The notes beneath the pieces are model-generated. The model did not search any database. It worked only from the letters and a program-made list of their open reading frames with translations, and was not told the origin of the DNA. A DNA stretch of 64,000 nucleotides from Sepioteuthis lessoniana (Eukaryota; Mollusca; Cephalopoda; Myopsida; Loliginidae): the NCBI GenBank assembly GCA_963585895.1, contig OY757904.1, positions 5,507,515 to 5,571,514 of the forward strand, written 5' to 3'. A program made the position numbers and the translations under genes. Below, in pieces: positions 50,400-63,129 of this stretch (positions within the stretch are counted from its first letter, which is position 1; each line of letters opens with the position of its first letter).

Positions 50400-50650
50400 G
50401 ACACGAAACCGTAAATTTTCTACATATAGCCGCCATTTTTTGAATAATTATGTCAACACGCATTCCAAACTATTTGCATGACGTTAGAATAAATTCTTCA
50501 GACATTTCATTCCATCCTTCCTTAACAGCAGTCTTAAGCGAATCAATATTTTGAAGGGAAGATACATTTTTAATTTCAAAAACGCCCCATATGTAATATT
50601 TTGTCCTTCGACCCGGCCCAAAATGCCATTCAAGGTGATGCACCGGAAGG
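50400..50650 (-). pseudogene. C-terminal remnant of a Tc1/mariner-type transposase
   Basis: The minus strand reads YYIWGVFEIKNVSSLQNIDSLKTAVKEGWNEMSEEFILTSCK, a stop, then FGMRVDIIIQK and AMGGC-derived GG..IE after a shift. The pattern DF.(I/L)WG...K..V....SLK.AI...W..M....I...C..F..R...II..NGGHIE is the usual C terminus of mariner-type transposases. Only the end after the third catalytic residue is preserved. A clean inverted-repeat end could not be fixed; GGTGCGGAAGAAAAAATTAG near 50.30 kb is a candidate. Confidence 0.5.
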
Positions 50651-50864
50651 AAGTGACACATTCTAGTGGCAGTTAGGAGAGGAAATCGCGTGGGCGGAAA
50701 TTGGCTAACAAAATGGGACAAGCTAAAAAATCCCATGATACTCTCATAGACTGACGCACTGGAAGAGAGTGACCTCTGAACTGCATAACAGTTATTTCCG
50801 CTTGATGACGATCAAACATGCGATTTCAAAGATCGAGTGGGCAATCAAGTGGGTATTGAACTAT

Positions 50865-51300
50865 TATATAGCTCAGTCAAGACAGAAGTCAAGACAGTTG
50901 GAGTTCCGGTAGCGTTGGAGTAGGAGATAGACGAGGTGTGGTAGGGAAAGCCACACCCGGCCGAAGGGGCCCTCAGGAATCCCGATGGAGTTTGAGGACC
51001 AGAGAAGTTGCTGATGAGATGCAGTAAAGGAAGCCATCACCCAGCAGAGTGGGCCTCTGGACCTCCGGTTGAGCATCAGGAAAACGAGAAAGACACAACG
51101 CGACGGCCATAAGAGTGGGGGAGGAAATATTACAGTTTCTGTTCAGTCTTCAGCTCCCTCTCACACGCAAGCCTTGATTAACCTTTTCGAACCCTTGCAA
51201 TAAAGTGAGAGGTAAATATCTTTATAAAGAAGTCTTCCTGCGTCTGTTATTCATTGCGTCGGTATGTATCCAGCATATATATGTATATTTCTGCATGAAT
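50865..51300 (+). repeat. Possible solo LTR fossil
   Basis: A GC-richer block in AT-rich flanks, with a TATATAGCTCAGTC-like promoter motif near its left end and GCAATAAAGTGAGAGG followed by a TCTTCCTGCGTCTG stretch near its right end, as in the R-U5 part of many LTRs. No matching second copy and no retroviral coding part lie in the window. Exact ends and family are unknown. Confidence 0.28.
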
Positions 51301-53694
51301 CAGCAGACGACAATACAACATTGTCAGATTTTTTTTTTAATAAGAATATTCCTGCAAGAAGCATCAGCTTCTATTTGTATATTTGATAAAAAAAAAGTTC
51401 ACGGGTTAAAAACAAGAAGGAGGAAGATTTAACACCAACAATTTACTTTTTTCTATATTGTTCATTATACTTTCTTTTTTAATATTTCCACAATAATTTC
51501 TACTTATCTGCTCATGTAGCACTCCTTACATTGCTGTGTATGTGCATTTATTACAATTAACAAGACAAGTCAATTATTTTCGCCTTTGTATTAACAAAAT
51601 GGATCTTTTTAATAAGATGTGTATAATAAGAAAGACGTTTTCTTATATATTTCCTTCTGTCTATGCAGAGGTTAGACCTATCTTTAACCAGATTTTGATT
51701 TCCTTTCTTTCTTTCTTTTTTTTTTCTATCTTTTTCTTCCTTCCTCCAATCATGATGGCTGTTCTCTCACATTTTGCAATGGTTCTCATTGGTAGTTTGA
51801 TGCTTCTGTTATTATCAATGTTTATTTCTTTTAAAATGCCATTGTCATGAGTTATAGATGAAACTTATGATAAATGACTCTAAAACTATTAACATTTATG
51901 ATTTTTTAAAGTTCTAAAATGATTAGCGAGGATTATATTCTCTTTTAACATTAAATTTTCTTCCCCTAAATACAATTAATCATTTTTTTCTGAAATATCA
52001 ATGAATTCCCTCTTGTATTTCAACTTGTAACTTACCTTCACAGATGATGACTTATAACACGTGCTGTTTTGCATCAATATGCCTACATGGAGGAAATACA
52101 GTTACTTCTGAAAACGAGAAGCCAATAACAGCTACGAGTCAATGAGATTTCTTCGATGCATTATAATTAAGAAATACTTCCCAGATGCTTAAGAGATTTT
52201 AATATGCTTTTCATCAAAATTCGCTAAATAAAGAAGTACTGCATTATAAATTATAACCGATTTTAAACGCTACCTTACGTTCATCTAACGACTGGAGAAA
52301 TCGAATGTCTTCGTGACTTCTCGTAATTGGACGAGTTTCAGATACCCAACTATTTGCTTTTCAGTGGTATTAATTGATCTTTCGTCTGATAAACTTTTGT
52401 TGACTTGATCAAAGGCTGGTGCTTTTTTTTTTCTTTTCCTTTCGTTTCGTTTTATCTCCAACCACAACCGAATCAGAGGAAGTGCACAGCAGGTGTTAAT
52501 CAAGTACATTTAGACCTTTGCATTAAGCAACTTTTAAAGTTGCTCTTTAATAATCTATCAGTCTAGCATACTAATAGTGTACTTCAAAATATCTTATTAG
52601 TCAATTAAACAATTTGTTTTTCTATGCGTGCGTGTGGCTAATAGACAGATATTCGATACTGAAGATGCGTTTTTAATATAATCATTTACAGGGCCAGTAT
52701 TATAAGCTAGAAAATATTTTTTACTTGTGTGTTATATTTGCTATCTAAATCAGCTTCCAACCACACGAGAAAAATCATAAAATCTATTTATTTTCAGTCA
52801 GGAATCTTGTACAATTTTTGCGCAGATTCAGAGATACAAAGACGTAGTGATATTTTTCTTTTTCCTAGCTTCCTTTCAGCACCTGGTCTTATTAGAACAG
52901 GTTGATCTTGCTTTTTTGCTATTCTTGTTTTGTTTATTATTCTGTTTATTTATCTATTTATCTATTTAAAGTGCCTTCTGAATAAGATTATCTATATCTA
53001 TGCATTATTTCCTCTTTTAAATCACTATACACGTAGTGTTTAAAAAAGAATAGAAAAATCTTTTTGACAGCTTATATTTAATCTATCCTAACTTAAGCCC
53101 TGAAAATAGCTCTTGTAGACAACCCGATCTGCGAAAATGGCTTTTCAAGAGATTTTCTGGGTGAGTGAGTTAAAGGTTTGGAAACATCAAGACATTTGGC
53201 CGTTAATAAAGATTCCCAGTCTGATGTCGTTCAGTTCTGTACACTGTTATTCCCATCAAATTGATCAGCCGAGCATGATATAGTTGATTTGTTGACTGGC
53301 GAATATTCAAATTAGATTCCTCTGTCACGAATTTATAAATGTTAGATTTATAAACAAAAGATATTCGTTCTTTAAACAAAAAAAAACGTCTACCTGACAT
53401 ATGACAAAAAGACAGATGTTCGAATAAAATAACACACGAGGCAATGATTTCAGTTGCTAAATACGATTATCTCATATAACTATGTTTCTACATGATTAAT
53501 ATTAGATCATATAATCAACTCTTATTCTTAGAGTTACGTTCTTTAGGAAATCTGTCTTTGTTTACAAGTTGATAATTTTTTTCTTGTAACTTTTTTCAAT
53601 ACACCCGCTTCTTCCTGATGTCAATTTCATAGCAGTTTTTCATCATTGTACTGACCCTATTCTGATTTTTTGTTAAATTTACAACCTTCATGTC
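51301..53694. other. Unique AT-rich sequence, nothing recognised
   Basis: Two hydrophobic or basic short frames (about 51.54-51.85 and 52.29-52.51 kb) show no known domains. A T-rich and C/T-rich patch lies at about 51.70-51.75 kb. Confidence 0.45.
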
Positions 53695-54020
53695 AGCAGA
53701 GATTACACTGACTGATTCATCTGCAGAGACATAAGACCCTCCCCTAAAAAAAAATTGTGTCCTGGGTAGGATACTGAACTGCATTTGATGAGAAGATCTG
53801 GAAAGTGTGTAGTACCCTTTCATTGCCATTACTTCCAGGTTCACTCCAAGTCCAACTGGCAGTACCTCTTAGGGCCCCATCTATAGGTTAAATAGATCTG
53901 TTTAAAGATTTATTTGATGCAATGGGAATACCAGATACCAACCAAATAACACTAAAGCGATTGATATGCTGTCAAAATCAATCAATGTTTTCTTTATTTA
54001 ATGGTTTACTAAGTTATTTG
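53695..54020 (+). repeat. Composite repeat C, copy 6
   Basis: Body with CATCTGCAGAGACATAAGAC, TGTCCTGGGTAGGATACTGAA, TTCATTGCCATTACTTCCAGG and GGGCCCCATCTATAGGTTAA, then no clear array, then a terminus-like AAATAACACTAAAGCGATTGATATGCTGTCAAAA near 53.95 kb. Confidence 0.65.
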
Positions 54021-55235
54021 ACGACAAATCCATTATTGTAGAAGAACAGGTAGACTTGTTTATGAGTAGCGATACTATTTAACCCTTGGCCAAAATTTCT
54101 CTTTCGTATATTTAATGTAAAGCAGAGTAATTTTCAAATTTTTTATCATGTGATTTTCAGAAAATGTACATTTTTTGCAAAGACTTGAAGTATTTTCTCA
54201 GATATGAAATGCCTCTCTTGTTATATGGTTACAGAAAAACATATATTGTCGCTATTTACAAACAATCAACATTTTTTGTTGATTCATAACTTTGAATTGG
54301 TTGAGAAGTACTTATTTCAAATGATAAAAAGGAATGTATTTATCGGTAACTTGATGATCAAATTCATAGAATTACAAAGCAAATTACAAGTAAAGATCAA
54401 AGGAGAAGCAGTTTTTGAAGAAACTAAAAACGAATCCATTTTTGTAATTTACTTTTAACTAAAACATAACTCTAAATAATTTATTGGCCTGCGTTAAAAA
54501 AATTTTCCAAAGGTCAAAATTTTATTAAGTATTATATGATCGCCATTTTATGCTGAGTTAAAAAATAGTATTCATTGTGTTTGGTCAGGTCTGATTTTTA
54601 AGATGTGCTAGAATACTTTACAAGTTGTACACAATAATAATACTTATCTAAAACCTGTGGACACTACTTGTCACAGCTGATCGTGGGGTCTTGATGTTTA
54701 GTGTATGTAGCGTTCTGCTTAGTGAACGCTTGTCATATTAAATAAAGGACAAACCACGATATGAGAGGAAATAGAGATGTATTCGCAGGAAAATGTATAT
54801 ACAATAGACTATTAGTAGACAAGGACATAGGATTAGTGAATACAGAATAAAGATATAGTCCAACGATTCCGTTATTAACGGTAGCAAGTAAGGTGAACTA
54901 GTGTGATCTCCAGTCTCCAACGCTCTAATACTATTCCTATAAGAAGCTGCTTTTCACCATCTAGTCTGCCCTGGTATTAGTAGCAACTCTTATATATGGC
55001 AGATGGACTTCATTGTGTTCATTTTGTGGAAAAAAGTGGGTGATACCCAACAGTATAGCATGTAATGTTGTATGTGTACCTAACTATAGTGTACCACCCT
55101 ACTTGCAAACATCCACATAACTACAGGGTGTGGAGCTTATCCCTCAGCTGAGAAGGATTTAAATTTTCTGACAAGTGTCAACGACGAGCTGATTGCAGAT
55201 TTATTCAATTCTCTTTTCAGCTTGACATTTGTATT
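54021..55235. other. No confident feature
   Basis: The 54.65-55.13 kb part is slightly less AT-rich and begins CTGTGGACACTACTTGTCAC. It might be an LTR-like or other terminal-repeat fossil leading into the broken gene downstream, but I see no second copy. Confidence 0.35.
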
Positions 55236-56872
55236 TCTGTGTGAATGGATCGCAAATGTAAGAATAATCCCCACAGTTTCTGTTATATCTGCGGTAATGT
55301 GGTTCTTCCAAGCAAAAATCACTGACTTTGTGAAGAAGGCATATCACGATTACTTTAGTGTCAAACTATGGGATTGGGATAAGCCATTCACTCCCCACGT
55401 TTGCTGTAAAACATGTGGGGAGAAGTTAAGGTACAGGAGGAATGGTAAAAGGAAGAGTATGTCATATGCCATTCCAATGGTCAGGAAGGAAGGAAAAGAT
55501 TAGATTAAGGAATGATAATTCTGCATGATAAATCTAAAAGGAATAAATCGCAAGAACAAGCACCATATCCAGTACCCCGGTGTCCCTTCTGCCATAAACC
55601 CAATCCCTCATGTCCCTGGCCTTCTTTTCTTGAACCATATGATAACATGGAATATAAGCTCTGATTCCGAACATATTGACATGACTTTTGTTGTGAGGCT
55701 GACGCATACAAGCAAGAAGAGGATGACCAGCCAGTACCTTTGACACAAGCAGAACTCCACGACTTGACATGAGATCTGAACTTTTCAAAGGAGTCTCTAA
55801 AATCATGAGTTCACGTCTCAAAGAGAAATAATCTCTTGACACTAAAAACAACCTTCTACTTGTATCGACACTGTACGAGAGAATTAAGACAGTTTTTCAC
55901 GCCCCTGAATAAGTTATCATTTGTTTATTACCACAACATTTTGCTAGATTGATCGAATCAATGATGCTAAGGAATGTAAACTTTTTTATTGGTTCATCCA
56001 GCAGAAGTCTCAAAGCAGTTATTCTACATGATGGGAATAGTTTTTCATCTATCCCTATTGGGCATTCAGTATAAATGAAAGAAACTCACGACAGCATGGA
56101 TCATTTGCTGTCTGCTGTTGACTACAAGGAGCACAAATTGTTGATCTGTCGAGATCTTAACGTGGTTGGACAGGTTCATAGGCTCCAAGATGGGTACATA
56201 AAGTATCCTTATTTTCTCTGTCTCTGAGACCACCTGGCTGACGAACAAAATTTTATCAGACTAGAGTGGCCGTTAAGACAAGTGTTAAAACCTGACACTC
56301 ATAACATTCAGTCTCACCCTCTCGTTGAACCGAACAAAATACGGCTTCTACCCTTACATATCTAGTTATGAAGAACATTGTAAAGGCAGTGGAGAGGAAA
56401 AGCAGTGGAAAGGAAAGGCAGTGGGTTTGATTTCTTATAGGAGAATTTCCCACGGATAAGCATGGAGAAACTCAAGACTGGTATTTTTGACGGCTCTCAA
56501 ATAAGATAACTTATAAAGAACCCAATATTTGATGAAGTAATGGACGAATCTGAATTGTCCGCCTGGCAGTCACTGAAGTCAGTGGTTACAAACTTCCTGG
56601 GAAATCACTGGAGTGCGCAATACTAAGAGGAAATCGAAACGCTACTGAAGAGTTTCTGCCAACTCGAGGCACGATTGTCTGTCAAACTGCTCTTTCTTCA
56701 GTCACACTTGGACTATTCTCACAGGACCTAGTCATTCGAATTATGGAAGAGCGCTACCAAGGACGGTGGGAAATAAACTTTCTCGCTGACTACTGCAAGT
56801 GCTTGACACGGGGTTTGTTGCCTACTAAGAACAAGAGGAAGTCCCTGAAAAGACTTTTCATTCATGAATAGT
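55236..56872 (+). pseudogene. Broken copy of a multi-copy uncharacterised zinc-binding protein family
   Basis: Pieces along the plus strand match, in order, a large uncharacterised family that I remember from arthropod and other invertebrate genomes, where it occurs in many copies. The N-terminal part has Cys pairs (RKCKNNP..FCYICG, then HVCCKTCGEKLR) that look zinc-binding. SMSYAIPMVRKE and INRKNKHHIQYPGVPSAINPIPHVPG follow. The C-terminal part has LLFLQSHLDY and a block like ERYQGRWEINFLADYC..LTRG near 56.74-56.82 kb. The copy is broken at numerous points, so it is a fossil. The family's function is unknown to me; high copy number suggests a mobile-element origin. Confidence 0.6.
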
Positions 56873-57370
56873 TTCTTTTGTATATTTTTTTTCAAATTAC
56901 TATGGTGCAATGTGAGCTTTCTGCGAATATATCAGCCCTAAATTTAGCCTTATTTGTTTAATTCAACATGAAAAAAAAATATTATACTTTTTTATACATT
57001 TCAAGTAAACACTTGTATCTTGAAAATTTGATCTGATTAGAAAAAATGAGCATGATCTTTGAATTCAGCGTAAAAAAACTGCCATAAAACCAGATCTTAT
57101 ATATTTTACCTTGAAAACATCGCAGACCAATGTAATCGACGAGTATTTTATTTGGCAGATTAATCGATTGTAAATTTTCAAGAAACATAGATAAAAAAAG
57201 ACAAACGTCAATTTCACTACAAATTTGAAAAATACTGGCATAGCGTAGATGAATTGACGTTATTAGGCATAAAGATGTTAATCGTACTTCCCAAATGCAA
57301 ATACATCTTTAAATATCGTTCACAATACGTAAAATAAGTGACTCTTTTTATTTGTTTACCGACTTTTAAT
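56873..57370. other. No recognised feature
   Basis: Unique AT-rich sequence. Confidence 0.5.
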
Positions 57371-57667
57371 TCACACACACACACACACACACACATGGAA
57401 TTGGTGACGCGAGTTGAAATGCCCTCGGGAAAAGTATAATTCTTTCTCTTCACTTCGTTCAATTATGCGTAATTCTTAGAGCAGACTGTAAGCATCAGTA
57501 AGGCAACCAGTCAAGGAGAAGGAAAACTAAATTCAATGATGCTTAGCTCTGCTTAAAATTGACCTTTGGTCACATCTCACAAATAAAGAAAGGGTTGAAT
57601 GAATGCACACACAAACAAGCGCACGCACACACGCACGCACGCACGCATACATGTGTGTGTGTGTGTG

Positions 57668-57720
<53 letters not shown>
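57371..57720. repeat. (CA)n at 57371-57394 and (CA/CG)-(TG)n at 57606-57720
   Basis: Two dinucleotide arrays bracket repeat X copy 2. The second changes from ACGC-rich CA to a pure TG array across a short palindromic ACATGTGT centre. Confidence 0.9.
57487..57585 (+). repeat. Unnamed interspersed repeat X, copy 2
   Basis: AAGGCAACCAGTCAAGGAGA followed by AGGAAAACTAAATTCAATG, CTCTGCTTAAAATTGACCTTTG and GTCACATCTCAC, collinear with 9214-9300. Both copies lie next to dinucleotide arrays. Confidence 0.6.
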
Positions 57721-57722
<2 letters not shown>

Positions 57723-57949
57723 TTTAAAAGTTTTTGTCTTTCCTCTCTTGACACCAACCCTGATGTAAAACATAGATTATGTTGGCCTACTTATCTCACA
57801 CAGAAATTTCTACCGCCAAAATAGGTTTCTCTTCATTAAGAAAAACGAACTTCCATTGAGAAGGTGTCTGTAACAATGAACAATAATTTACAGGAAGCCA
57901 TATTACTTACATCATGCAACTAACCGTATAGTATTTAAGTTTCCACACA

Positions 57950-58035
57950 TTGGAATGGTTTGATTTGGTTTGGTTTCTTTGTTTAATATCATTTCAACCA
58001 TCATATGTTATTTAATGCCGAAGCTATCCTTGTAG
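57950..58035 (-). repeat. Terminal block of composite repeat C, isolated
   Basis: TTTGATTTGGTTTGGTTTC, then TTCAACCATCATATGTTATT and AATGCCGAAGCTATCC resemble the terminal blocks at 39.1 and 13.45 kb. No body or array follows. Confidence 0.45.
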
Positions 58036-59329
58036 AGGAACAGAAATTATACGATTTAACTCATAGCTGTGAAAACAAGGCGATCCATACCTTTCCCTAA
58101 GGTAATTGCCTGAAATCAAATGTAATAACGCTGCTGGAATTCGAATTTGCTTATTTCGTGGCAGTAGTTCAGCGTTTTAACAATCAAAACACAAAATTCA
58201 TCCCCCTTTCAAATAATGAGTTCTGTCAAAATATATTGAGACATATTCTCAAACTTTTTCATTGAAACAATTCTTTAAGTATACCTTAGATACGTTGGTA
58301 TATAGGAATTTTCGGTAGATCAGTAAACAGTAATATAATTTTCAACAGTAGGGTCTTATTTTTATAAGTGTTGTGCACAGCACAAATAGATTTGATGAAA
58401 ATATTGTTGAGGTATTTTCCCTCCGAAACAATATCAGAATCTTCAACACAGACATGAATGGACTTGATTTCTTTCGAGACAACTTACAATCACCAGACGT
58501 TTGTAAAGAGATGCGTGCTCGATATCCCGAACTTTAGCTGGCCAAGATTTCCAACACTAACCTGTGGGAGAGAATAAATCAGAACCTCATCAACCAGGAT
58601 TATAAGGAAAATTGGGTGTTGATTAGACACACCCAATGTGAAGCAGCTGTCACTGTCACAAGATCGGCACTAATCTGAAATCCACATAGGAAGATAAAAG
58701 AGAACATGAGAGAGAGAGAGAGGGGGGGATTGAAATATGAAGATGGAAGGATTTGCCTAGAACTGAATTTTGTTGCTTCAATCAAGGACACACACACTTG
58801 AAATTGATTACTGTTCCGATACGACACAAAAAATCAGAAGCCATAGAACTTTTTCTTAGAGAAAAATAAATCTTTTCACACTTTTATTTAAAGAAGCGTT
58901 TCAAACGTTTGTCATTCTGATCAAAATTTGGAAAGACTTCTTTCTTCAGTTTTGCAATAAATTCAACTTTATAACTGTTTACTTCTCACACACAGACAAA
59001 TACAATCAGATTCCATAGATCTATTTACATTTTCACTTGTCTCTTCATCATGATTTTTAGGATTTTTTTTTATCATAGTGTTTCTTTTAAATTTCGGTAT
59101 GATCGTCACAGGGTAGACGTTTTGTCGGAATCAACTTTTAATATTTCGCGATGGAACATTATATAGAATTATTATTTTTTAAGAAAATTAAAAAATCACA
59201 GCAAATAATATTCAGCTGCATTAAAAATGTAATTCAGTTTTTAAACGATACAGAACAATATTTACATTCATCAGTTAATCAGATTTTAACCATAAAGCAA
59301 AATGTTTACAACTTTCACAAATACAAATA
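58036..59329. other. No confident feature
   Basis: The plus strand around 58.44-58.60 kb reads MNGLDFFRDNLQSPDVCKEMRARYPEL with further similar blocks (NTNLWERINQNLINQDYKEN) after a stop. It looks like a decayed coding region but I recognise no family. A GA run with G8 lies at about 58705-58730. Confidence 0.3.
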
Positions 59330-59365
59330 CACACACACACACACATACACACACACGCACACAAT

Positions 59366-59420
<55 letters not shown>

Positions 59421-59443
59421 ATATATATATATATATATATATA
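59330..59443. repeat. (CA)n-(AT)n compound microsatellite
   Basis: Imperfect CA then a long AT array with ATAATA interruptions. Confidence 0.95.
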
Positions 59444-59454
59444 AAAAAATGAAG

Positions 59455-59760
59455 GAAAGGTTAATTTACTTCAAAATATCCCCCTTAGCATTTTAGACTC
59501 TTAGCCCCAAAAGTTTCCCATGTGTTAAAGCACTTCTGAAACATTTCTTTTGATATAATGCAGAGCTATGCTGCTGTATTTTTTAGTGTTCTCCTTCTCA
59601 TTAAATTCTTTGTGTTCATCATATCTTCAAATCTTACCCTCCAGGTAAATTTTCACATTAGAAATGAAAAAATCTTACAGCATTTGGTATGTGAAGTGTT
59701 GAAGAGGCTTCACTTGCACCATCCGGTGTTTCATTAAAAACTGCTGGTCAAAAATATAGA
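59455..59760 (-). pseudogene. Remnant of a mariner-type transposase C terminus
   Basis: Minus-strand pieces in shifting frames read FF.SNVKIYLEGK.FEDMMNTK, EFNEKENTKKYSSIALHYI, and MFQKCFNTWETFGAKSLKC.GGYFEVN. This follows the mariner C-terminal pattern FLFP.LK..L.G.RF......F..CF..W..R...CI...G.YFEG. Several frame changes make it an old relic. The catalytic residues are not visible. Confidence 0.42.
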
Positions 59761-62190
59761 GGATCGACACCCCGTCCAGACTTTGTTAGATCCCTCTAGC
59801 AAAAATTAAGAATCCACGAGAACGTACTTCTGTCACCGATATTGTCATTTAATTTCATAGCTTTATATCCACTAAATTTCATCAATCTGCCCAAATTTAT
59901 ATCTTTTTATTCGGTTTTATTGTTTGGCATTTGTCTTTTCTTTCGAAAGCCACAGCCAAATTAATGAAATCAGTTTAAATGATATTGTATTAGAAATGTT
60001 TCACTCAGGTTTACTGTGAAACCGTAATTCCTCCTAAAATGTCTGCTATTTATCCTTCTTTGGCTTCCCTTCTTTTGACACTGCAGATGACCATGTACAA
60101 CAGTATCCATGTTCTTCATTGTATCTCCTTTTCGACAGTTTTAACTGTGAATTGTTGATTTTGCTCAATGACATCCACTGTTCTCGTCGTTGATATGGAT
60201 ACGTAGAGATCAATTAATGCCACTGATTAAAACCAACTTCACTGTCCTCCGTACAAAATATCAGACCCAAATCTCAATTTGCTGTTTTTTCTTCTTGGAA
60301 TGGTAATATGCGAAAAAGCCTGTCAGCATTATAGATTAGGAATATTTTTTCATTGCAACAATTGTTCTTGAATATGACATCTGTCAATATTATTTGATAC
60401 ATACAACGGATGTTTGTTAATGACTGCGTTCATGATAAGAATTCTATAATAGGACAGAGCAGAAAATGTCAGTATACCAACTAAAGCGCAATATTTTCTT
60501 TTTTTCCATTCATCTGTTTTAATTGCTTGCGGTAAAGAAAAATAAAATATAAAATACGTCAATGATAGATGTTATATCTACATTCTTATAGCCTTTGGCT
60601 ATGCAAAAGATTTATGAAGTTCTTCAATTGGTGATGTGAGATAAGCAGGACCCGTCATGGCACCAGAAGAGAAAGGTGTAAGAAGTTTTTTTTTCTCCCT
60701 TTGCAACATTACTGTGAGCAGCACTGCTATCTGTTTCTACAGCTGTTCTCAAAGAGTAAGTTGGCTTTTGCAAGGGTTTGCCATTAACGCTATCTCTTAG
60801 CAGCTTAGGACGACTACTGACGGTGGTCAATTTCATAGGATATGAGTGCTTTTTAAAAGGTATCTTTCTTTCACATTCGTAGCGTTCCCCTAAAACGATG
60901 CCCGTTGGGCAGTACTTTAAAAAGTGTAATCTTTTAGAGACCTTAGTCTTTCCTACGAGCAGCATGACCTGCCCAAAGTAGCTCTACTTTGAACAATATT
61001 TCTATAAAACTATTGATTTTGGCACTTTCAAGAACTTTGATTTCTTGAAGTCGCACCAATAGATTTCCTGTACGGTGAAAAGGCAAAATTAATGGAATCT
61101 TTCAAGGAAGTGGATGTGGCGGCAACTGGATAATCAGTTCTGCACGCTCTAAAGAAGAGTAGACAGGACAACCCATTTGTAGACTTTCCCTTTGGTATCC
61201 TTCCTGATTTTATTCCATTTCCAGATGCGCGTGCAAGATCTGCTGAAGGCACCATTCACAACTGCAAAAGGTTTGTCCAGTTCTTTGACAATTCAGCCAT
61301 TAGAGGAGAACATGCAAGCCAGGTAAGAAAATATTTTAACTGCTTTCGGGTCTTTCAGGCTATTGGATACATATGGATGTTGGTAGCTGTCTCACGGTGC
61401 AAGTGCTAGACCTCAGTCTTCTTTATGTTCCCTTCGATCAAAATCTTAAAAGCACTGAGCAAACCACGATGTGATGCATTACAGTAAACATTCTAGATGG
61501 GTAATAAGAGTCGTGTCATTAGGGAACAGTAGTTCTCTGTCAAGTTGTTCCAACGTTTTGGTGTTAACTTAAAATCGTCTTAGTTTAAAGAGGATAACAA
61601 CTTTAACGAAACTAATATATACCCTATAATTGTATTTTGTTGCCAATCTGAACACCATGCTGAAGATCACCGAGAACAAGGTCGATTAGAGACACAACCT
61701 TTATTCACTCAATAAAGAATAAGGAATGACTCTAATAAGAAACGACCATGTCTGAACTGACCGAACTGGTCCTCGTTCATCCAGAAGATAATTCTAATAA
61801 ACTTTTTGGGGCAACATAGATTTTCCGGGATCCTCCAAAGATCTCATCCTTCTCATCGTAATAAATAAAAAAAAACTGTATCAAATTTAAGTGCTGAGGA
61901 GAAATTTCAAGTACTCACTTTACACGAGAAGAAAAATGTAGAAATTAAGGAATCTTAGATTTTTCTCAGTTAGTCAAAAAACAGAAAAATATACACAGCT
62001 ATCCACACTCGATCTAGTAAATCGAAGCCTCTTCTTTTGACTCTTCGCTTTATGATTCAATGAAGCTAGCATTAAAAAAATTACTGTCATTTAATAATAA
62101 AAAGTCTTCTTCTCAGAATACAACTATGAAATGAAATTAGAAAGAAAATTAAAAACAAACCGACTTCTTTAAAATAATTGTATTTCAGAA
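59761..62190. other. No confident feature
   Basis: Minus-strand frames at 60.62-60.97 and 61.03-61.26 kb are open for 75-113 codons and somewhat less AT-rich than their surroundings but match no family I know. They could be exons or parts of an unrecognised element. Confidence 0.35.
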
Positions 62191-62194
62191 AAGA

Positions 62195-62990
62195 GGAAAT
62201 GATCAGCTATTGAATGGACTATGCAATTTAAATAACGTAATATATCAAGCTATAATTTACCCTAAAGAAAATATCACAGATAAGAAAACTTATATCGGAC
62301 TAGCTTCCACTAAATGGAAAGAGAGATATTTCAATCATAAATTTACCTTCTCCCACGAACACCTAAAAAACCATACGGCACTATCAAAACATTTCTGGTT
62401 TTAAAAAAACAAAGGTTTAACCCCTGAGATTGAATGGTCCATTTTGAGAAAATCATATACCCCAAATAGTTTTAACGGTAGATGCAATTTATGGCTAGAC
62501 GAGAAAATTTATATTTTAAATTATAAATGGCCTGATAAGTTATTAAATAAGAGAAGTGAATTAATAGCTAGATGTAGACATAACACTAAATTTAAACTAT
62601 AAAAATTTAAAAACATAGAAATAAATAGTGAAGCCAGGAAAAAAAACGTATCCAACATATACTCTAAAAAAATAGGTAGCTAATTAAATGGTATCGAAAT
62701 TAATATAAGCATTAATATTTCTCTTAAAAGTTAATCATCGAACTTAACATGAAAAAAAATAAACTAAACAAATAAATAAAAAAGTTAAATTACCGTAACT
62801 ATAACTGACAGAAGAAATTTGAAAAATTAAAATAAAACGGAAATTCAATAAAACGAGGAGGTAACTCCTAAATCTCGTCCCCCTACACCCCACGTGTTTA
62901 TTCTGGTTTAATTTTAATTTCAATTTTAATTTTAATTAATTATCCATTGGGTCTGAAGAAGTCCTGTATTAATTTTTTCTTCATGTTTTT
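62195..62990 (+). mobile_element. Penelope-like element, GIY-YIG endonuclease end only
   Basis: The plus strand encodes LNGLCNLNNVIYQAIIY, then KKTYIGLASTKWKERYFNHKFTF and LKNHTALSKHFW. After a break it continues with EIEWSILRKSYTPNSFNGRCNLWLDEKIYILN, LLNKRSELIARCRHNTKFKL. This is the full GIY-YIG layout (Y..YIG, RF.NH, CNLW.DEK) of Penelope-like elements. The RT part is absent, so the copy is 5'-truncated. The 3' region has CCCCCTACACCCCACG and GTCTGAAGAAGTCCTG. Better preserved than the copy at 32.5-34.4 kb. Confidence 0.75.
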
Positions 62991-63076
62991 GGTTCATACC
63001 AGAAACTGAAAATACGGGATGGAAATAAATGTATAATGCTGAATTAACCGGTCTTTGTTTTTTTTCTTAAAGGTAT

Positions 63077-63115
63077 ATATATATATATATATACATGTAT
63101 CAATATATATGTATA
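63077..63115. repeat. (AT)n microsatellite
   Basis: Interrupted AT array between the Penelope-like end and LINE-B copy 7. Confidence 0.9.
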
Positions 63116-63129
63116 TTTGTACATATGTA

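Noticed and set aside
60624-61255. Two minus-strand frames of 113 and 75 codons as host exons
   Set aside because: No family recognised, no clear splice signals linking them, and no ATG-associated signal; left as unassigned.
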